In this document: piece by piece, positions 1 to 13,700 of the stretch
Layout of the letters: every line of letters starts with the position of its first letter
Position numbering within the stretch: the stretch's first letter is position 1
Assembly: GCA_021495925.1 (NCBI GenBank)
Contig: JAKEKT010000044.1
Coordinates: forward strand, 186,001-250,000
DNA: 64,000 bases
Source: Diplodia intermedia
Taxonomy: Eukaryota > Ascomycota > Dothideomycetes > Botryosphaeriales > Botryosphaeriaceae
Reading direction: 5' to 3'
Position numbers and translations under genes: made by a program
Notes under the pieces: generated by a model
The model's input: the letters and a program-made list of their open reading frames with translations, nothing else
Databases searched by the model: none
Told to the model about the DNA's origin: nothing

Positions 1-3000
1 CTCGCTGTGTACGTTGTGGCAGGGAGTCCACGGGTCTTACCCAGTACCTTCTCCTTAGCTCCGGCACTTCCACTTCTTTCATATGACAGTTTTTATATTA
101 TCCCTGATACTCGAGACCATCAGTGGGCAATATGCAGCGGATGAAAGAAGCTGGGACTTGGGTATTATTTCTGTGTATATCTGATATTCATGGCATGACA
201 TGATTTGTGTACTCAGGCTACGGGAAGGCTCGTTGTAAGAGTAGTCTTAATTGGAATCTGTCCAGCTTTATAAGACCTCTACGTACAATGTTTCCCACGG
301 TCGGAGGAGGTTTGCGGCATACCATGCGCCACACCGCGATTGCTTGTGAGAAAACTTTGCGGTTTGCCTTCGTAAAGCTGCATGTGTGGCCTGCTGGCCC
401 TGATTGCTTGAGTTATCCGGCTGTCGGTGAAGCGGGAGACTGAGCCAAGGCAAGCTATTACAACAGCAAATAAATTTCTTGTGTACCTGTGCCATCTCCC
501 AGCCTTGCAACGAGACGTTACACGGAAAGATTACGTCCAGCTTGGGCTTGTTTGGCTTAGAGTGGGAATTGAACCATGAACTTAATGCTGATTCTTCCGG
601 ATTTACGGATCGTTGGGTGCATTCAAACTTAAGGATACATATGGGAATATCTTGCGGGAAAAATTGATAGCACGGCACCGAGTCCACTACAGATAGTTTT
701 GCCTCATATTGCAACTACTGCAGAGACATCTGCGGTTAAAATCTGGAGCAGAGTCACGAAGTCAAGGTCTCGCAACGTTCTGTACGGTAATTCAATGCCA
801 GCAACAAGACGCACTGAACTCTAGGTCATGTCCAATGCTCTGCCGCAAGCAAGGCCACTCTTCCTCGCCGTAAGCGGCTTACATGTCGGCGCACGATAGC
901 TCATCTGACGAGTTGTGCGATCATCAGCTTCCCGTGCTGCAGGTTGGGTTCAGAGTGAAGTGTCCCAACTCGTGATCTACACTCACCACTACCCACACCA
1001 ACGTGACCCCGAGCGCATCCACGAGAGTGATGTCATCCTCCCCACCACGCCTTCCAAGTTCACCCCCAAACCTTCCTTCGCCTTCCACCTTAGCTCCATC
1101 GGGCCTAGCCCCGGCGTTGCCAGGCCAGCGCCTCCCTCCGCATGAGCACCTGCCACGCCTGCGGGCGGAACAACCAAGCCGCCGAAGTCCCTACTTAAGG
1201 GCGACCGCTCCTGGACCTTCTTCTCTTCCTCAGCTCTAGCTCTCTGCCTTTGGCTTAGATCTATCCGCAGTATGCGTTTCTGTTCATTTAATCTCTGAAC
1301 ATCCCCCTACGGGGGGCTTCTTATGATTAAACCGTTTTTGGAACCCGTCCCGGGCCCGCTGGGCTCAGCCTATGATTCGGGACACGGTGTCGCCTCTATT
1401 GCACTGCCTGAGGCTGACGCGAACTCGCGCTTTTTTCGTCATCGCACTGGCCTTGCGCCGGTGGCTGAGGAAGAGGGATCGATCGGTCTTGGTGGGCAGC
1501 CGGGTCTTGGTGGTGAGCGGACGCCACGATGGGCTGCGCTCGCGATGGGCTGACTTCGCCGCGATGAGCTGACGTGATGATTGTGCGTGCGGTCTTGGTG
1601 TTGAGCTCGCTGCGTTGCGCTGCGGCGGCGATAGCGGCGGCGGCGGCGGTAGCGGACACTTCAGCAGCGTTGCGCATTGCGCTCGCTCGGTTTGCGCATG
1701 GTGCTCACGCGGCTACCGCCGGCTGCGCTCCGCCTTTGGTCGGCGGTCGCGATGGTGTTGAGGTTTCGCTCGTGTGGCCTTGCTGCGAGCTCGCCGCTCC
1801 ATGTGTCGGCACCAGAGCCTGGTCCAGAGTCAGGCCAGAGAGTGCAAGGAAGTAATAGCTACGGTAGCGAAAGCGCTGAGCATGCTTTGGCATCGTGGTC
1901 CTTTTGCAATTGGCATCGCCGTGCGTCGTGTGGTGAGCTCGACTCTGCCTGCCGTGCGCTGGCGGCGCCCACACGATAGCTCCGCCCGCAGTTGAGCGCG
2001 AGGCCGCATTGCAGGACGCTCTCAACGCGGCGCTCGTAGGGAGCCAATTCGTAGAATCGATGTGCGCCGCGTCAGGCACGATCAGTTTCGAGACTCACGA
2101 TCATGCGCTCTGGCTGTCTTGAGCGGCGCCGACACTTGCGGTCGTCCCAACGGGGTACGGCGCGCTCACCGTGCAACTGCCGACCATTGGAACGTCCTTG
2201 GCTGAGCGCGACCCTCAGAACCCCCCGGACACACACCGAACATTGCAGTGCGAGCCCTGGGGTAGACGGAGCCTCGCGGCGACACGCAGCCGGGCGCACC
2301 AGTCGCGCCCAGTTTCCCGCCCAACACTTCACCACCTCTCCAAGCTGACGCGAAATCCTGACTCGACTTCCAAGCCCACGGAACAACACCAAAAGCCGCA
2401 TCATACAGCCCGCTATCACGCCGCCCAACCGTGCGAGAAGCGATTCACTGTCAGCACGGCCCGAAGCCTTCATCTGCTCGCGCCGACCGCTCACCACAAG
2501 CCAGCCGCAAAAGACACCAGCCCAATGCTCTCGAGAACTCTAACGTTTCACAGCTGCGTCCGGAAGAGACCTTGACTCCCGCTATCCTCCCCTGCGCCTG
2601 TGTGCTCCTGCCCACCGGCCGACGAGCCTCGATGTAGCTGCGCCCACTGCTACGAGCCGTGCCAGCTCCCCGCCACCTTCGCTCCAGACACAAGTACGGA
2701 AACAGAAAGGCTGAACCTTAGAATGGCGCCGACGTGGTTGCCTCTCGGACGCACCTACAAAAGGAAAGTACTGGTCACTGCCTCTGCGCTGCCATATTGA
2801 CGACATTTCCGGCTTTCTCATTTCCTCGCTGTGAAAATGCACCACTGATATCGCTGACACAGGTTGGAACCCCGATATGCTGCATGTCGTAGTCTCTCAA
2901 GCTTACGAATTGAGGAGTGCTAGCATGCTGACTTTTGCCAGATTCGCCTTCCCGAGTCCCTTGCCCGCACCACTTCCGTCTCTGCCCACCACCGCACGAG

Positions 3001-5591
3001 TTTCGACGAAGCAGCGCCAACCGTTGCACGCTGCTCGGTACCTTTCCCGCCTCCCGCCACCGCCATGGCTTTACAAAGATTGGAATAAGGTCCGCAAGGC
3101 TTCATAGCGACGCTGTCGCGCTGCTTATCGGACGCTGGTGCCGAAACCTGAGCAGCGATGATCACGTTCCGGATGCCGCTTTTTCGCTTCTTCGCTGCGG
3201 CAATATTTCCGCAGGGCCGCTAACAAAGATTAGGGATTGGAAGCATGATACACAGCGGTCTGTCAGCATCTCAAATTGAGAAGGATACCGTCGGGCCTTG
3301 CCCACAAGCCAATCTCTTATTTCCATTCAGCTATGGGCATCCGTCCAGCCATGACCAGGCGCTTACTGTTACTGCAGGGAAGCACAATGCGAGCAATCCG
3401 TTACGACAGGTACAACAGTGGCAATGCATAACATGGGTAGTGCTGCACCTTTCGGTGGGCTTTGGTGCTGGATCCCGGTAATGCACGAACGTTCACACGG
3501 ATAGTCAGTACAAGAAAGCGGGGCGCAATGCTATGGAAAACGGAGATGAGTCAAGTCTTTGTACTTTGTTCGCCTGTTCAATTCTTGCATTGTGCTTCCC
3601 TCGGCCTGGCTGTGCTGACAAAGAGCTGCACAGCTACTCGTAGCACAGTGCTGCCTTTGTACTCTGGGCCGATGTGAATGGCAGCTTGACGGTCTCGAGC
3701 TCTAGCCACACCCTCCAGGTATCTAAGCTCCCAATTCACTGACTAGAGCTTAAGTTTTTCCCTTCGAACGCCTCCGATTGCTATCCGTTTGAATGCATTT
3801 TTCCCATTTACTGGATCCTCCGGGCCTCGCAGCTACCGAAAGCATTCAACACCTTGCCACCGATTTATAGCAGCACACTGCAGCCTTGTTGCAGGTTGAA
3901 CAGCTGCCCTCAGACTTACGTAGCACGGCGACGCCAGCATCGCGTCGCTTCCGCTTGCCCGGATCAACGGTCTTCTCGCAACAAAGGCCTGCAACTGCCT
4001 GCGGCACCTCTCATCATCAGACAGGAGCTTTGCTAATGCTGGGACAGTTGTGACATTGGGTACGGACATACTTACAAAGAGCGAGACACAGGAGATGCTT
4101 CCGGTCGCTGGCAGGTGATAGCCGTCTTACAAACTGATGCTGGAGCGGTTTAGCGAGGAGGGCTCTATATCGTGATATGGTCGCCGATTGGGAGGTCTAT
4201 TGCATGGACAATTTAAAGCACCGTAATGGTGCTAATACGGGGAACATTAGCGGTTTCGGTAATTCGAGGTCCTGCTGTCGTTTCAGACTTTGAGACTGCT
4301 CGGATGACCGTTCTTTGTTATCGAACTCGACATACTCTTCGCCCGTGCTGAGTCGACGAGCATGGGGTCGCGAACGACCTGGCGTTACAGAGCGCAGCTT
4401 TTTCCGCCGTCCAGATACCGGCCGTATTTCTCGGTCCAACCCGTTGAGCTATGGAGGGTTCTCTCAATTTCATTGATAGTCAAGAGTCAGCTACGTTCCG
4501 ATTCCGCAAATCTACTTACACGTTGTTGACGCCGGGGCTCCAGGATGCGCGGAATTTGGCCTCTGCAGCACGCCCGAACATAGGTACCCATCATATCCCG
4601 ATGATGCACATCCTCCGCGGTGCCGCCACTGGAATCATGACGCCAGCCTTCATACTCATTACCTGATCCTGGTACAAGCCTTCCGAAATTGTGTTTCGCT
4701 TGCTCGTCTTGACCAGCAGCACCCAACTGATCGAGATGATCTTCTTGCCCACGAGAACATATCCATGCCAGACAGTGTCAGCGACACATTGACTCGAATC
4801 ATCCATACGTTGCTGGCGCTTACGTGCATTTCGCTGAGCTCGTGGGCTTATTATCGCTTCGGCACGCTGTCACAGGTGCATTGGACGGAGACGGTGGAGA
4901 AGATGCGGTTTGCGGCTGTTGTGGTGGCTGGCGATGGGCGGTTTTCCTCGAATCGATGTTCAGTGACGCTTTGAAGAGAATTGAGGAGGTGGGCCGGACA
5001 TTGTGTTTGAATATCGACCTCTCAACTGACATACTGCTCGCAGATACACCGTATATGGAAGGATTGCCGAACGTTGGACGGTGTTCCTCACGGCGTTTGT
5101 CGTACCGCTGTTTGACGCGACATTGCTGCCGCTCTGCTCTCCACACAGAAGCTGAGTTTCGGCCTTTCCGTGGTGGCACACTTCGTATAGCCCCGCACCA
5201 TATCCCCGTCGGATCGGTTGCCGTCCAATCCCTGACATGCATATGGAGCCTCGCCCACTTCGGACGTTTCAGTTGCCATTTTGGAACTAGTGCAATAGAA
5301 GGGTGCTGATAAGGGTAATTACTGGTTAGAACATCGGCTGAGGCGTATCCGCCTACACTTAGGAATCCCTCACCTGATATTTTAGGCACCCCTCACCTAA
5401 ATCGGATAAAACTGTGAGTCACCCCCCTCTGTGAACACTCCTATGTCGAACTAGTCCCGGAATAGCAAGTAAAAAGTCCAAACTGGGCGAGGCTCCGTAT
5501 GCCGACGTGGCAAACAGGAACACGGCCTCAAGAGCCTGGTCTCCGCCCGCCTTGGAACGAAGATTCTGCACTTCCTTTTCTGCGTCCCAAT
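1..5591. other. Gene-free stretch, no supported gene
   Basis: No open frame here resembles a protein family I recognise, and none can be extended by plausible splicing. The composition is mixed. Positions 1370-2060 are unusually GC-rich with degenerate, repetitive GCTCGC/GGTGTTGAG-like wording, and the flanks are average to AT-rich. A perfect five-base-pair hairpin (CCCCC, loop TAC, GGGGG) lies at 1303-1315, behind a pyrimidine-rich tract at 1210-1255. A protein with hydrophobic content could be read at 4765-4974 on the plus strand, but it has no family signature and is open on both strands. This may be decayed repeat DNA; I cannot show it. Confidence 0.5.
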
Positions 5592-8500
5592 ATGGCTGAA
5601 GTCATCGGCATTTTGTCCGGCGCCATCACCTTCATCGACGCAGGCAGTAAAGTCGCGAAGCTGCTTTCCTCCCTCAAAAATGCCCCCAAACGGATATCAG
5701 CACACCAGGAGGAGTTACAGGATATGGTCAGGCTGGTTACCAACATGAAAGACGACCTCAACCGTTTGAGCAACGGTACCGGATCGCTACCGTCATGGCT
5801 CATCTCGCAGTCTGACCTGAGCGAGATCGAAAGGTTCATCCGTGAATCCGAGTCCACGGCAAAGCAGCTCGAGGCATGGCTCGACGTCTCCGCAGCCTCG
5901 TCGCAACAAGGACGGGTGGAGAAGTCCTGGAAAGCGATACGAGCGCGGAAGCTGCAAAGCACGATATTGGAAAAGCTGGAGAAAATGAAGGACTTGAAGG
6001 GGTCAATGCAATTCTGGTTGAACAGACAGACATATCTCATCTCGACGGGACACATGTAAGACCATGTGCATCCTCATCCTATTACAAGCTCTGACTTTAT
6101 CTCAAGCGGCGCGAACAGATCCATTAGGGCAGATGTGCAGGGCATCCAAGACCACCTCGACTCCATGCACGGCGAACTTCGCACCTCTATGAGCAGCGCA
6201 GAAACATCAATCATCACCGCGGTGCAAGCGTCCGAGAAAACCGTGATAGCTATGTTGCAGAATCAGAGCAGGATGCTCAAGCAACTGAGCGACGGAAGTC
6301 AAGTCCAGTACACACCTGGCACCATACGACGGAACTTTCACAAAACAGACCCTCTGGTAGGTATCTGTACCTGCAAGAGGAGGTCTTCTTCATCGTATTA
6401 CTCCTTGGGATCAACCTATTTCCACCATGACACCAGGAATGTGCACGAGGCTGGATGCCCGCTCCGTCAAACATCAGTGCGCAAGGCCGTTCTCGGGATC
6501 CGGACTTGTGTCGGCCATTTCCTATTGACTGCTTCGTTTGCAGTTCGTGGGTTCTCTTTATCCCCTCAAGTGAAGTTGCCCGGCCGGTTGGTGGATATCA
6601 ACCAGTCAAGCACGTTCAAGTTCATGATATCTTCTTTGGATGAGATTGAAAACCAATGGTACCGCAGCGACCCAGGGTACATGGAAAAGAGTTGTCGAGG
6701 GTTGATCACCGGTCTTAGATCTCGGTTCGCCAGTCAGGATGGGTTTATTACTGACCAGGACGTGTGTGGAGATACCCTGCTAAGCGTTAGTACTCCACCT
6801 TCTCGGAAAATTCTTGCTGATGTTCGTTGCAGGTCTTCGTAGAACGTATTGCCCACCTTTCTATGTGCAAACATGATGAAGTCTCATTCAACCATGCCGC
6901 TTCAGTGATTTCGTTCCTAATTGGTCATGGAGCAGATCCAAACTCCGTCAGTTCGTGGGTTACATCCACCACCAAATGATGTCTCCACCAACTAATATGA
7001 CTTTTCAGCCACGGTACACCACTGGATGTGGCCATTCGGCAGAGGGATATGTGGCTTTTTATGGGCAATAACCCTGTACCATATCCGCTACTCGAGACGT
7101 GCTTGCAGAAGTATGGATCTGACCCGTGTACCACCATGACTCGCCCGACCAGAAACTACAAGACAATAGTAGCGTTTTTCTACAATCCTGAACTCGCATT
7201 TGGTAAGAATTTCGTGTCCATGATCTGCTGAGATTGCTAAACAAAATCAGATATTGGATATCCGGAATACTACTTACCAATATTTCGCAAGTCACTATCG
7301 AGCATGCGAGAATGGAGCACCAGAGGCCACAACTGGAACGAATATGACCATCGCTTCCCAGCACCCGTAGAGTGCGCAGTCGGCTGGATCGAGGCATTGG
7401 ACTACCTCTTAGACTGGGGCGCCGACTGCCTCCCCGCTCTCAGAATGGCGATCCAAAAGAAAAATACGCCCGCACTTCGGTCACTGACCAAGCATGGCTG
7501 TCCTGCATTCTTCATTTCGCCAAAATTCGATATGGAAGAGTCGATATTGGATCCTCATGATTCCACAAACTGGGATATCGCCGTGCAGCACATTGCACGC
7601 ACCCGAAAAGCACTTGCTGAACTCGGGCAACAGATGTTGCCCGAATGTTGGGAAAGACAGCATTTGCGACAAATCAGTAGCCGGGGCATTCTGCTTGATC
7701 GTCATGCGCTTCGCATTTGGAACATCCTCAAATCGGGGAATTGCAACCCGGATGCTTCACTTTGGCCTGGAACCGCCGCTTCTGTCTATCACATCCATCC
7801 TCCTTACGTCTACGATACACGGGACCCATGTCAGCTGCCCGAATTGCTTTGGCGGGCTGGATTCAAAGACGTCGAAATTGCTGATGATCGTGGGCGCACG
7901 CCAATCGGGCTGGCTTTTGACAACCTGCAACCAGATCTGTGCGAGTTTTTCATCTCGAAAGGCGCACATCCTTCTCCCGACTCTCTGTGGATCTATATGA
8001 GGAACCTTCGTCGGGCTTGCTCCCGAAGAATACCCCCTCCGCACTGGATGCTCAAGAAGTTTCCGCCCATGGAAAGAGACAGCTGCACCTGCTACTGCTC
8101 GGTCACTGGATGTACACCCGCTTCCGCTCTGGTTCGGAAGCCTGGAGTGGGTTTTGTGGTCCAGCAAAGGATGCTCGACAAGTTCGTGACCTCTCTGGAC
8201 CGCGCATCCAGAGAGAAATGCTGCATGGATCACATAAGGCTGGAAGTCTTTGAGCGCTTGGGGATGGCCCACACTTGCTGTCGTTGGAAAATGGATCCAA
8301 GGACTCGAGTCGGCCGTTGGCTTCCACCAGACGGAGATGAAGTTGAGGAGATGCAAAGCGAAGACAAGGAGCTCAGCATTATCCTTGAAGACTTCATGCA
8401 ACATTTTTACTCCTTACGTCAGGGATTTCAAGGCCGCTTTTCCTGCTTTCTACACGGGCTCAGGGCAGCTATAGACGTGGTTCTACCATACGAGGACTCG

Positions 8501-9034
8501 CAGGAAGCTCAGGGACTCTCCGATGGGGTGGTTGAAGAAGGAAGCGACATTCCGAACCCTGGCTCACACCAAACACATTTGAAAGTCATCTCCGCCATTG
8601 TGCGCCACTTCCAGGATGTTTCTACGTGCCTTGCGCCCTGCATTGAAGCGAACATGCGGATGGGACTCAGCAAGGAACTGTATGAATACTTCCCAGACGC
8701 GAAAGAAGCAGCAGCTGCTGCTGATATGCTACAGAAGGGCGACATGCCGATACATGCGTTTCGGGGATACGACTTTCTCACCTCTGAGCGCATCAGAGAC
8801 CGCCGATGGATGGAACCGCTTTTTGAAGACCTGCTCCGTCATTGGCTCATTCCGCGTTGCATTGCCATTGTCATACGAGACTTGAGTCTCGATCGTGGGG
8901 ATCGTATACCGCAAGAGATTGTAGACCTCTTAGACGGCGAAGGCATCATCCGAGAGGTCAGGTTCCCCGACGATGCACCGAGGCCGGAGGCTGAGGATAT
9001 TCTTGAGCAGGCCGTTGGTATACTGGCCTGGTAG
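5592..9034 (+). CDS. STAND-type N-terminal domain protein with ankyrin-like repeats
   Basis: Five exons join in frame (5592-6055, 6107-6785, 6833-6954, 7009-7202, 7251-9034), giving 1080 residues. The first ~130 residues, starting MAEVIGILSGAITFIDAGSK, match the HeLo-like/PigL_N-type N-terminal domain that fungi place in front of NACHT or repeat modules. Such domains act in NLR-like sensing or cell-death signalling. The middle and C-terminal parts carry isolated ankyrin-like pieces (GHGADPNSV followed by HGTPLDVAIRQ near residues 415-430; LDWGADCLPALRMAI; later DDRGRTPIGLAFDNL). I see no Walker A P-loop, so a NACHT core seems absent. An in-frame ATG at 5499 would add 31 residues; I chose 5592 because it begins the domain. 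No neighbour points to a pathway. Exon joins are certain in phase; the function is inferred from the domains. Confidence 0.85.
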
Positions 9035-10763
9035 GCGTATGGAACGAACAGGATGCAGGAGGCGGAGGAGGAAATGCGGACAGCATTCAGGCTCTATGAC
9101 AACCTTTCACATTTGAACTTTGCTGGCGGCGCGTTCTTTCAGCTACTTCTTCTGTATCCAGATTTTTGGCGCAGTTGCTTCAGTTGTCTGTTCCTTTCCA
9201 TCACACAACGAATCTTGTTACAGGGCTTGTCACAGGTGCGCAACGTACCTTTCAGTGCTGGCAGAGTAGGGCTTGAAAATCCAGTGAAAGCCACTGGCGA
9301 AGCGCTAAACGGAATGGTCAAGGAATCGACAAGGCCACCCGCAAGGTCTCGAAAACAGTCAAAAAGTCATTGCTGTCCAAGCCAAGCACGTGTGGCATTT
9401 CATCTCGTGTCAGAGTCAGGGCCGCAAACGTTGGATGGAAAGCCCGGGAGGCTGGCAGCCGGTCACGGATCGCAAGAGGTTCGCCCGTTTTACTCGACAC
9501 CGTTCGCTCAGAGTAGTTTGAAATGGTTCTTGGTATGTGCGTGTCCAACTGTATCATGACTTCTTCAACTGCATCCTTGATGCTGGGTTCGTGGCGTGAA
9601 GTACCGCAGTCGGGGTGCCGGTTGAAGTACAGTTCTGTGGATTTTAGCGCTCACCGTCACAGTCGAGAGCCGAAGCGAAAGTAGTAGGAGTGTCATACCG
9701 GAACTGTAATTTGTAGCGCAAGGCTTCCCAAGTGATGCAATCCGTCCTGAACTGGCTTTTTATGCACTGACCGTCATTGATGTCTAGCGAATAATGGAGG
9801 CCGCCATGGTAGTGCCATTGGCAGGGTCAGTCGTGTGTTTGGCCGACGTTGTGACTGTACTCCTTTCCTCTTATCATCGATGAGACAAGGGGATGCCTTC
9901 CCTGATTAAATCGTATTGCTAAAAGGTGACGGGATTTATGGCCTGTCATTCATGCGCCTCCACTGCGAGAGAATGAGAAGGATCGGCGGGTCATGCAATT
10001 ATCTCGTTCTGAAGCGGGCAATCGCCCTGTCATTTGCCCAAGGAGCGTAACGGTTATTGGGTCGTGTGATTGCTGGAGTAGGATGCCATGTTTGGACAAT
10101 GATTGAATGCCCGAATGACTGGAAGTGCAAGTTCGGAAGCAATTTGCGAAGTGAGAGAACGATTGATCACAAAGACGGCACTGGAAAAAGCAAACCTCGC
10201 ATGCAAGGCCAGGGCTGGCACATCGCGAAAGGCCGCAGAGGATTGCGAATGCCTCAAACTGAGGACTGAGGTTTGGTGTTGGCTTCCATCTGCAAATTGA
10301 CGGGTCAGTAGATCCGACACAAGAGAAAAGAGACGAACAATGTGGGTTGTTCTGCGAAAGAAACATTGTGTTGCAGTGGGCGAGCCAGGGCTTCGCAGCC
10401 GAGGGCCAGGCACGGTAATTAGCGGCGCTGTTATCTATGCAAGCCACCAGCCGGGGTCTTCGCATTGCATCGAGTCGTTTGACCCTGGGAAAGGCGACAG
10501 AGAATCTCATGGACGCGCCAGAGTCGTGCGACTGAAGCGGTGTGGTTCAAGTAGAGGGGAAAGGATGGTTGACGCCGGGTAGATGGCGAGAGCAAGTGAG
10601 GGACGCGTCAAATCGCCCCTCGGCGCGTCGTTCTGAAAACCCCGCCTCGGCCTCACCTCCGCCGCAAGCTCCACCACCCAATTGCTATCCAACACTCATT
10701 CCGTAGCACCAGCAACCATCGCATCGTGCACGCTCGCTCTCACCGACCCGCCCCGCCGCCACC
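9035..10763. other. Intergenic, 1.7 kb
   Basis: No coding frame with family resemblance was seen on either strand. The last ~120 bases before the next start are C-rich, as is common for 5' leaders of highly expressed fungal genes. Nothing else stands out. Confidence 0.6.
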
Positions 10764-13700
10764 ATGGCGCCGCAGTGCCAGGCGCTGCACCTGTCGGACG
10801 AGACGCGCTGCACCGCCGCCGCCACCAACGTCAACGGCCTGTTCTGCCACTTCCACTCGCGCCAGGTCTACGGCCTCTACAAGGGCTACAAGCGCCGCAA
10901 TGCCGCCCTCGACCACCTGACCGCCCATCCGCCGCGCTTCCTCGCCGCCCAAGAGGCCGCCTCTACTCCTCTGACCCGCGTCGACTTCTCACCCATCACC
11001 AGCGACGACGAGCTCCGCGCTCTCCACGACTACCTCTTCGAGCGCCACGCCCTCCTCGACCGCGTCATCCGCGCCCGCAAGCTGCACCACTCGCGCTTCT
11101 ACGCCCTGACCCTCGACTACGGCCACCAGCACTACCTGGACGCCCTGCAGTCCCAGAAACACGCCGTGCTGCGCGCCCTCGAGCGCCTCGAGCGCCGCAC
11201 CGCCGAGGTGCTGTACGACAAGCAGAAGTGGTTCAAGTGGGTGCGCGCTCTCGAGGACCAGGAGGAGCTACAACGCGACCAGGAGAAGAAGAAGGTCAAG
11301 CAGGAGGCCGCCCTGCTGAAGCGTCACTGGAAGGAGGTCGAGGCCCGCATGCGCGAGCTGCGCCAGCGGGAGGAACAACGCAGGGAGGATGACTTCCTCA
11401 ACAAGGCTTTGGAGGAGCGTGCCAAAATGGACCAGGACGACGAGGACTGGGATCCCATCGAGGACTCGGTCGAGGACGAGCGCGGCAGCTACATTGACCT
11501 GTTGCGCCTCTTCCTCTGGCAGGAGACAGCTCGGGATGTCATGAAGACCGAGAGCAATGGAGACGCCAAGGTCGATCGCACGCCGCCGAAGAACACCGGG
11601 AACGCCGCCACGCCGACCAATGGCGCCGACGAAAAGGCTGCCGATGCGCCCAAGAGCAAGGCCGCCAAGAAGCGCGCGAGGCAGAAGGCCGCAAAGGCCA
11701 ACGACCCTCAGCAAGAAGCTCCCAAGCCCGGCGAGATTCACGTCGAGAACAGAGATGATGTCCGTCAGCGACTCCGCGAGGGCCAGAAGATGGAGCGCGG
11801 CCCGGGCTGGAAGCTCCGCGGTACCGTCGAGAATCCCACCGCCATCGAGGACCGCATGCCTCCGGTGCCCGACGATGAGATCGACATCTTGCTGTCCCAG
11901 GTCACCGAAATCAAGCAGCTCCTCTTCTGCCGTCTGGTCCTTGGCCACGCCGCCCTTCTCCCCGCCGCCCTTCGCGCCAACAGCATCGAGGAGTTTCTAG
12001 CCGACGATGAAGTTACTAACATCGACCTGCGTGACCTTTGTCTTGAGATGGAACAGCCGGCCTTGCAGCAACTCCGCGACGCCTGCGCCGACCTCGAGAG
12101 AAGCGAGGAAGAAGAAGATGACGACGAGAGCAATACCCAAGTCACCCGCCCGCGCGACCTCCGCTTCCACATTGTCCGGGCCCAGGCAATCCCACGCAAG
12201 TATCAGACCAAACGTGAGAAGGCGCTGAAGGACGCGCGCCAGAAGACGTTCGGCGCCGAGGCAGGCACTCTGGTCGATTTCGGCGACATCGACGACCAGG
12301 GCCAGTACAACGTCAAGAAGATCCGCGTCAAGGTCTGCGGCAAGTACATCTACAACTACCCAAGCGAGAAGGCCATGTCGCGCGGAGGCTGGTTGCAGTT
12401 CTCCGTCATCGCCAAGGACTGCTCCCTGTTTGACGCCGTCGGCTTGTGCCGCAACTGGAACGAGTTCTTCGAGCTCAGCATCCTTGCCACCTACCAGTAC
12501 TTCCCGTCGGGGAACTGGGCCGCCTGGGTTGGCGATCAGATGCGCCAGCAGGTGCTGCAGTTGGTAAGTCGGCCCCTCCCTCACGATCAAGACAGACACG
12601 CTACGATATTAATCCCAGGACTTGCAGGGCTTTATCCCGTACTACCAGATGGAGCTGGCCGACAAGTACACGATGCACCACCAAACCGGATCTCGCAGCC
12701 ACCACGGCCGCCAGCACCAGATTTCGGAAGCGCGCAACTTCATGTGCGCCTGCCTGAAGCGCAACGACCCCGTTTCGCGCCGCTTCATCCAATACCTTGT
12801 GATGCAGGCCAACTCCATGGTCGCTCTGGTCCGCGACGTCAAGGACGGCAAGATCCTCGCCAAGCCGCCCGACACCGAGCTCTGGCTCATGCGCCAGAAG
12901 TCGGGCTTGGGACGCGCCTCCCGCAATGAGTGGCACATAGTCCAAGAGGTCGGGCCTGACTTCTTCGAAAGCATGGACAGGCAGCGCCAGTGGCACTTCA
13001 ACTTCAAGGAGTACTATGACGTCATCATCTGGGACCTCGAGCCCGGCTTGCACTTCTCGCACCTTTACAATGCCGTGCAGACCGCACTCATCAAGTCGCA
13101 CCGCTTCAAATGCGGCCTTGACCTGTACAACCCGTCCGAGCACATCCTCAGGACCATCACGCGCGACAAGGAGACGCAGCGCACGCGAGACATCAAGCCC
13201 GGCGAGGATGTGCCGAGCATTTGGTAAGCCGCTCCAGCAAGCCCCATGCGAGCAGATACTGACGCCATCAACCAGGGATGACATCAACAGCGACGCGAAC
13301 CGCGTCAAGTTTTTCACCGACGGCGCTGAAATGGCCGAGGAGCTCTCCGACGACATGCCCAGGGAGTGGAGGTACAACGAATCAGACAGGCTCGAGGACG
13401 AGGTTCTCTTCCCGTGGGAGCGCAAGACGGACAGGCTCAAAGAACTGGCCGAAGGTGACGACACCGAGGAAATCGCCGAAGAGGAGCTTCTGGCCACCCA
13501 CGGAAGGATGCACGAGTTTGAGAACTACGGCCCTTCGATGAAACGGTTCGCATATGACCTTGACACGGACGAAGACCTCGACGACTCCTGCGACTCCCTC
13601 TGTGACTCCGACTGTTCAGGCATGCACAGCGACGAGGACTCGCACATGGGCTGGTACAGCGATGACTACGATTCCGAGTTTGACGACGAAGATTGGGAGG

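Noticed and set aside
555..615. T-loop-like GGTTCAATTCCC on the minus strand, suggesting a tRNA
   Set aside because: No matching acceptor stem, D-arm or anticodon arm can be folded around it.
1574..2079. Long overlapping frames on both strands in GC-rich DNA
   Set aside because: Open in several frames at once because of GC content; no family resemblance, no splice structure.
4820..5389. 189-codon minus-strand frame and 161-codon plus-strand frame
   Set aside because: They overlap each other, look random in composition and match nothing known.
10682..11392. Long Pro/Arg/Ala-rich plus-strand frame
   Set aside because: It is the shadow of the true exon of the 1502-residue protein in another frame.
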